In this document: positions 41,061-43,951 of the stretch, in pieces
Position numbering within the stretch: the first letter of the stretch is position 1
Layout: every line of letters begins with the position of its first letter
DNA from: Glacieibacterium sp964246975
GTDB lineage: Bacteria; Pseudomonadota; Alphaproteobacteria; Sphingomonadales; Sphingomonadaceae
Length of the DNA: 43,951 bases
Direction of reading: 5' to 3'
NCBI GenBank assembly: GCA_964246975.1
Contig: CAXTSL010000013.1
Location: 1 to 43,951 of the forward strand
The notes under the pieces: generated by a model
Seen by the model: the letters and a program-made list of their open reading frames with translations, nothing else
What the model was told of the DNA's origin: nothing
Database searches by the model: none
Made by a program: the position numbers and the translations under genes

Positions 41061-42401
41061 ATGATCCCGCGTCTCCTCCTCGCGCTGCTGCTCGCGCTGT
41101 CCGCGCTGCCTGCGCTCGCACGCGACGCCGCGACGTCGGGAAGTTCGGCCTATGTCATCGGCGGCATTGCGGTCGATACGGCGGGCAAGACGACCTACGA
41201 GGCGCGGCTCACCGCCTACCGCGTCGCGCGCGCCAGGGCGTGGCCGATCCTGTGGTCGCGGCTGACCGGCATGGGCGAGGCCGCCGCCCCGCGCCTCGGC
41301 GACGGCGCGCTCGGCCAGATGGTCGCGGCGATCGAGATCGAGGGCGAGCAGTTCTCGACGACGCGCTACATCGCGACGCTCGGCGTGGTGTTCGACCGCG
41401 CGCGCGCCGGGCGGGCGCTGGCAGGGACGGCGGGGGCCCTGCACTCGGGGCCGATGCTGCTGCTGCCGGTTTTCACCGACGGCGGCGCGCGCACGCTGTA
41501 CCAGGCGAAGACGCCGTGGCTGGCGGCGTGGACGCGCTTCAGCGACAGCCTCAGCCCGATCGACTATGTTATCGCGAGCGGCGCGGCGGGCGACAATATC
41601 CTGCTGACCAGTTATCAGTTGCAGCGCGCCGACCGGCCGCTGTGGCGCAATATCCTCAATCGCTTCGGCACGACCGACGTGCTGATCGCCGAGGTGCGGC
41701 TCAATCGCGCCTGGCCGGGCGGGCCGGTGGCGGCCGAGTTCATCGCGCGCCACGGCCCCGACGCGACCGAACTTGGCCGCTTCACGCTGACCAGCACCGC
41801 CGAGGACGGTCTCGACGCGATGCTCGACAGCGGCGTGCAGCGCGTCGACGCGCTCTACACCCAGGCGTTGCGCGACGGCCGCCTGCGCAGCGACCCCAGC
41901 CTGTCGGTCGAGATGGAGCCGCTGATCGCCAGCGGCGCGATGATCGGCGGCGGCGGCGGCGCAGCAACCGCCGCGATGGGGATCGAGGCCGAGGTCGAGA
42001 CGCTCGACGCGGGGTCGTGGGCGGCGATTGAGGCGACGGTGCGCGGCACCCCGACGGTGACGGCGGTCAACATCGTCAGCCTGTCGCTCGGCGGCACGTC
42101 GCGCATCGTCATCCGCCACGGCGACACGCGCGAGATGCTGCTCTACCAGCTCGACCAGCGCGGTCTGCGGCTGGTGCCGCGCGCCGCCGGCCTGTTGCTC
42201 CGCCGCCGCCTGCCCGGCGACGTGCCGGTTCCCGCGCCGGTTGTGGCGTCGGACCCGACCGAGACCCTTCCCGGCCTGCCCGGCGCACCGTCCGCGCCGC
42301 GTGCGGAAGCCCCGACTGCGACGCTGCCGCCGGCGCCACCCCGCCCCCGCGGCGGCGAGCCCGCCGACCTGCTGCCGCCCCCGGCGCGTCCCCAGCCATG
42401 A
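41061..42401 (+). CDS. DUF2066 domain-containing exported protein
   Basis: A 446-aa protein with a cleavable signal peptide (residues 1-21, ending ALPALARD). The DUF2066 region follows from about 33 (AYVIGGIAVDTAGKTTYEAR). The middle has PMLLLPVFTDGGARTLYQ, typical of the family. Toward the C-terminus, LSLGGTSRIVIRHGDTREML resembles a small periplasmic binding fold, then a Pro-rich tail of about 60 residues. Function is unknown. It is translated with the AI-2E permease (ATGA overlap). Confidence 0.87.
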   Translation: MIPRLLLALLLALSALPALARDAATSGSSAYVIGGIAVDTAGKTTYEARLTAYRVARARAWPILWSRLTGMGEAAAPRLGDGALGQMVAAIEIEGEQFSTTRYIATLGVVFDRARAGRALAGTAGALHSGPMLLLPVFTDGGARTLYQAKTPWLAAWTRFSDSLSPIDYVIASGAAGDNILLTSYQLQRADRPLWRNILNRFGTTDVLIAEVRLNRAWPGGPVAAEFIARHGPDATELGRFTLTSTAEDGLDAMLDSGVQRVDALYTQALRDGRLRSDPSLSVEMEPLIASGAMIGGGGGAATAAMGIEAEVETLDAGSWAAIEATVRGTPTVTAVNIVSLSLGGTSRIVIRHGDTREMLLYQLDQRGLRLVPRAAGLLLRRRLPGDVPVPAPVVASDPTETLPGLPGAPSAPRAEAPTATLPPAPPRPRGGEPADLLPPPARPQP

Positions 42402-43510
42402 GCGAGTCCGCCATGAACGACACGCTCGCCAACCGTCTCAGCCTGCCGCGCATCCATTGGGGCTGGCTGCTCGTCTTTGCGGCGGCGCTGGCGCTGGTGG
42501 TCGGCTCGCGCGCGGTGCTCGGGCCGTTCCTCGCGGGCTTCATCATCGCCTATCTGCTCGACCCGCTGGCGCTCAGGCTCGAAGCGCGCGGCGTGCCGCG
42601 CTGGGCGGCGGCTTCGCTGACGCTGCTGCTGTTCATCGCGGCGGCGGTCGGGCTGATCGTCGCGGTCGCGCCGATCGTCCAGGCGCAGATCGGCCAGCTT
42701 GTCGATGCCCTGCCGCGCCTGACCCGCGAGGTCCAGCCGATGCTCGCGCGGCTGGTCCGGCGCGCGGGCGGGGCGTCGCAGCAGAAGGCGCTGGTCGGCG
42801 ACGTCACCGCGCGGGCGGTCGGCTGGCTGACCGCCAGCGCCGGGGCGGTGATCGCGGGAACGTTCGCGTTCTTCAATGTCCTGACGCTGGTGGTCATCGC
42901 GCCGATCGTCGCCTTCTACCTGCTGCGGGATTGGCAGCCGCTGACCGCGCGGCTCGACAGCTGGTGGCCGCGCCGCCACCTGCCGACGATCCGCCTGCTG
43001 CTCGGCCAGTCCGACGCCGCGTTGTCGGGGTTCATCCGCGGCCAGTTCCTTGTCTGCTGCGCGCTTGCGGTGCTGTACGCGGTCGGCTGGAGCCTCGTCG
43101 GGCTCGACTATGCCATCGTCCTGGCGCTGCTGGCGGGGGTGCTCGGCTTCGTGCCGTTCGTCGGTCCGCTGTTCTGTGTCGGCATGAGCCTGCTCGTCGG
43201 TCTTGGGCAATTCGGCCCCGATCCGCTCCAGCTCGGCCTCGTGTTCGGGGTTTTCGTCGTCGTCCAGACGATCGAAGGTGCCGTGTTGACCCCCAACCTC
43301 ATCGGCGACCGCATCGGGCTGCATCCGGTGTGGGTGCTGTTCTCGGTGTTCGCGGGGGCCGAACTCGCGGGGCTGGTCGGGGTGTTCCTCGCGGTTCCCG
43401 TCGCGGCGGTGATCGGCGTGTTTACGCGCTGGATGCTGGCCCGCTATCTCAAGTCGCGCTTCTACGCCGACGGCGCGCCGCCCGAGCCAGCGGTGCCTCC
43501 GCTGGAATGA
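42398..43510 (+). CDS. AI-2E family (PerM-like) transporter
   Basis: A 370-aa inner-membrane protein with about eight helices: AFIIAYLLDPLALRLEARGV-like FLAGFIIAYLLDPL near the N-terminus, PIVAFYLLRDWQPL before the central soluble part, and LAGVLGFVPFVGPLFCVGMS plus EGAVLTPNLIGDRIGLHPVW in the second half. These are hallmarks of the family. Members export autoinducer-2 or act as ion antiporters; no specific substrate can be given. It overlaps the hda-like gene by four bases. Confidence 0.9.
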   Translation: MSESAMNDTLANRLSLPRIHWGWLLVFAAALALVVGSRAVLGPFLAGFIIAYLLDPLALRLEARGVPRWAAASLTLLLFIAAAVGLIVAVAPIVQAQIGQLVDALPRLTREVQPMLARLVRRAGGASQQKALVGDVTARAVGWLTASAGAVIAGTFAFFNVLTLVVIAPIVAFYLLRDWQPLTARLDSWWPRRHLPTIRLLLGQSDAALSGFIRGQFLVCCALAVLYAVGWSLVGLDYAIVLALLAGVLGFVPFVGPLFCVGMSLLVGLGQFGPDPLQLGLVFGVFVVVQTIEGAVLTPNLIGDRIGLHPVWVLFSVFAGAELAGLVGVFLAVPVAAVIGVFTRWMLARYLKSRFYADGAPPEPAVPPLE

Positions 43511-43951
43511 GCCAACTGCCGCTGCCGCTGAGCTACCGGACGGCGATGGGGGAGGGCGACTTCTTCGTTTCCGCCGCCAATGCCGATGCCGTGGCGTGGC
43601 TCGACCGCTGGCCCGACTGGCCCGGTGCCCAAGCGCTGCTGATCGGACCGCCGGGGTCGGGCAAGAGCCATCTCGCGCGCATCTTCGCGGCGCGCGCGCA
43701 GGCGACGCTGGTCGAGGCTGCGGAGGCCGCCGATCCCGAGACACTGTTCCACGCGTGGAACGCCGCCACCCCCGCGCAGCCGCTGCTGATGACTGCGCGC
43801 GCCGCGCCGCCGCAATGGCCGCATCGCCTCCCCGATCTCGCCTCGCGTCTCGGCGCGACGCCGCTGCTGGGCATCCGCGATCCCGACGACGCGCTGCTCG
43901 GCGCGGTGCTGGCCAAGCAGTTCGCCGACCTCGGCATCCGCCTCGCCCCCG
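43507..43951 (+). CDS. hda: Hda/DnaA-like ATPase, N-terminal part (runs off the window)
   Basis: The first 148 residues of a small DnaA-related AAA+ protein. The N-terminus has QLPLPL (3-8), matching the sliding-clamp binding motif of Hda (QLSLPL in E. coli). Walker A GPPGSGKS is at 47-54, and QPLLMTARAAPPQWPHRLPD includes the sensor-1 region; the aspartate-rich Walker B of DnaA is not seen, as the stretch around 75-90 reads DPETLFHAWNAATPAQ. Hda helps DnaA hydrolyse ATP at the replication clamp, preventing over-initiation. Confidence 0.85.
   Translation, partial: MSQLPLPLSYRTAMGEGDFFVSAANADAVAWLDRWPDWPGAQALLIGPPGSGKSHLARIFAARAQATLVEAAEAADPETLFHAWNAATPAQPLLMTARAAPPQWPHRLPDLASRLGATPLLGIRDPDDALLGAVLAKQFADLGIRLAP

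Overview
The window looks like a chromosomal segment of a GC-rich alphaproteobacterium, most likely a member of the Sphingomonadales. The reasons are very high GC with almost saturated codon bias, a PEP-CTERM protein with the sphingomonad-style tail PEPATW..IAGFG, an AST arginine operon led by an M20 hydrolase, the DUF2849/DUF934 sulfate-assimilation layout, and the purN-purM / DUF2066 / AI-2E / hda order at the right end. Genus cannot be read from the sequence. It is draft quality: there is a 10-N gap at 6785-6794 and one probable single-base frameshift at about 16924.

Layout. 1-320: 3' end of fumC. 393-8472 (minus): an export operon of a 44-aa membrane peptide, an HlyD-type adaptor, an ABC ATPase, two full-length paralogous FtsX/MacB-type permeases and a DUF2236 oxygenase-like protein. 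8584-11303 (plus): a divergent NtrC-type response regulator and its histidine kinase. The space between holds two back-to-back sigma-54 promoters and three copies of the palindrome TGTYCG-N4-YGGACA. This is the clearest regulatory system in the window. 11300-13874: a DUF2306 membrane protein, then an uncharacterised PDZ-like protein, a long coiled-coil protein and a small glycine-rich protein. 13995-17234: TetR regulator, SelO, a VOC protein and a frameshifted enoyl-CoA hydratase. 17489-22566: arginine succinyltransferase pathway (M20 hydrolase, astA, astD, astB), with a palindromic repeat inserted at the astD/astB junction. 22571-23365: an SDR. 23497-27629: siroheme and sulfate assimilation (cobA, DUF2849, cysI, DUF934, cysH), with cysI bracketed by two related hairpin repeats. 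27739-28392: PEP-CTERM protein. 28543-31253 (minus): gltX-gltA. 31318-33492: comEC. 33595-38808: a Gfo/Idh oxidoreductase diverging from an operon of aldo/keto reductase, SsuD-like flavin monooxygenase, an unrecognised protein and an FAD/NAD(P) protein. 38805-40842 (minus): purM and a purN fused to an MmcQ/YjbR domain. 41061-43951: DUF2066 protein, AI-2E permease and the 5' part of an Hda/DnaA-like ATPase.

Within operons most genes overlap by 1-14 bases (ATGA, GTGA, TGATG), so translational coupling is the rule. No tRNA, rRNA, CRISPR array, transposase or phage gene was seen. Mobile-looking DNA is limited to short palindromic intergenic repeats. No stretch longer than 300 bases is free of genes; the longest are 17235-17488 and 40843-41060, and their contents are listed.
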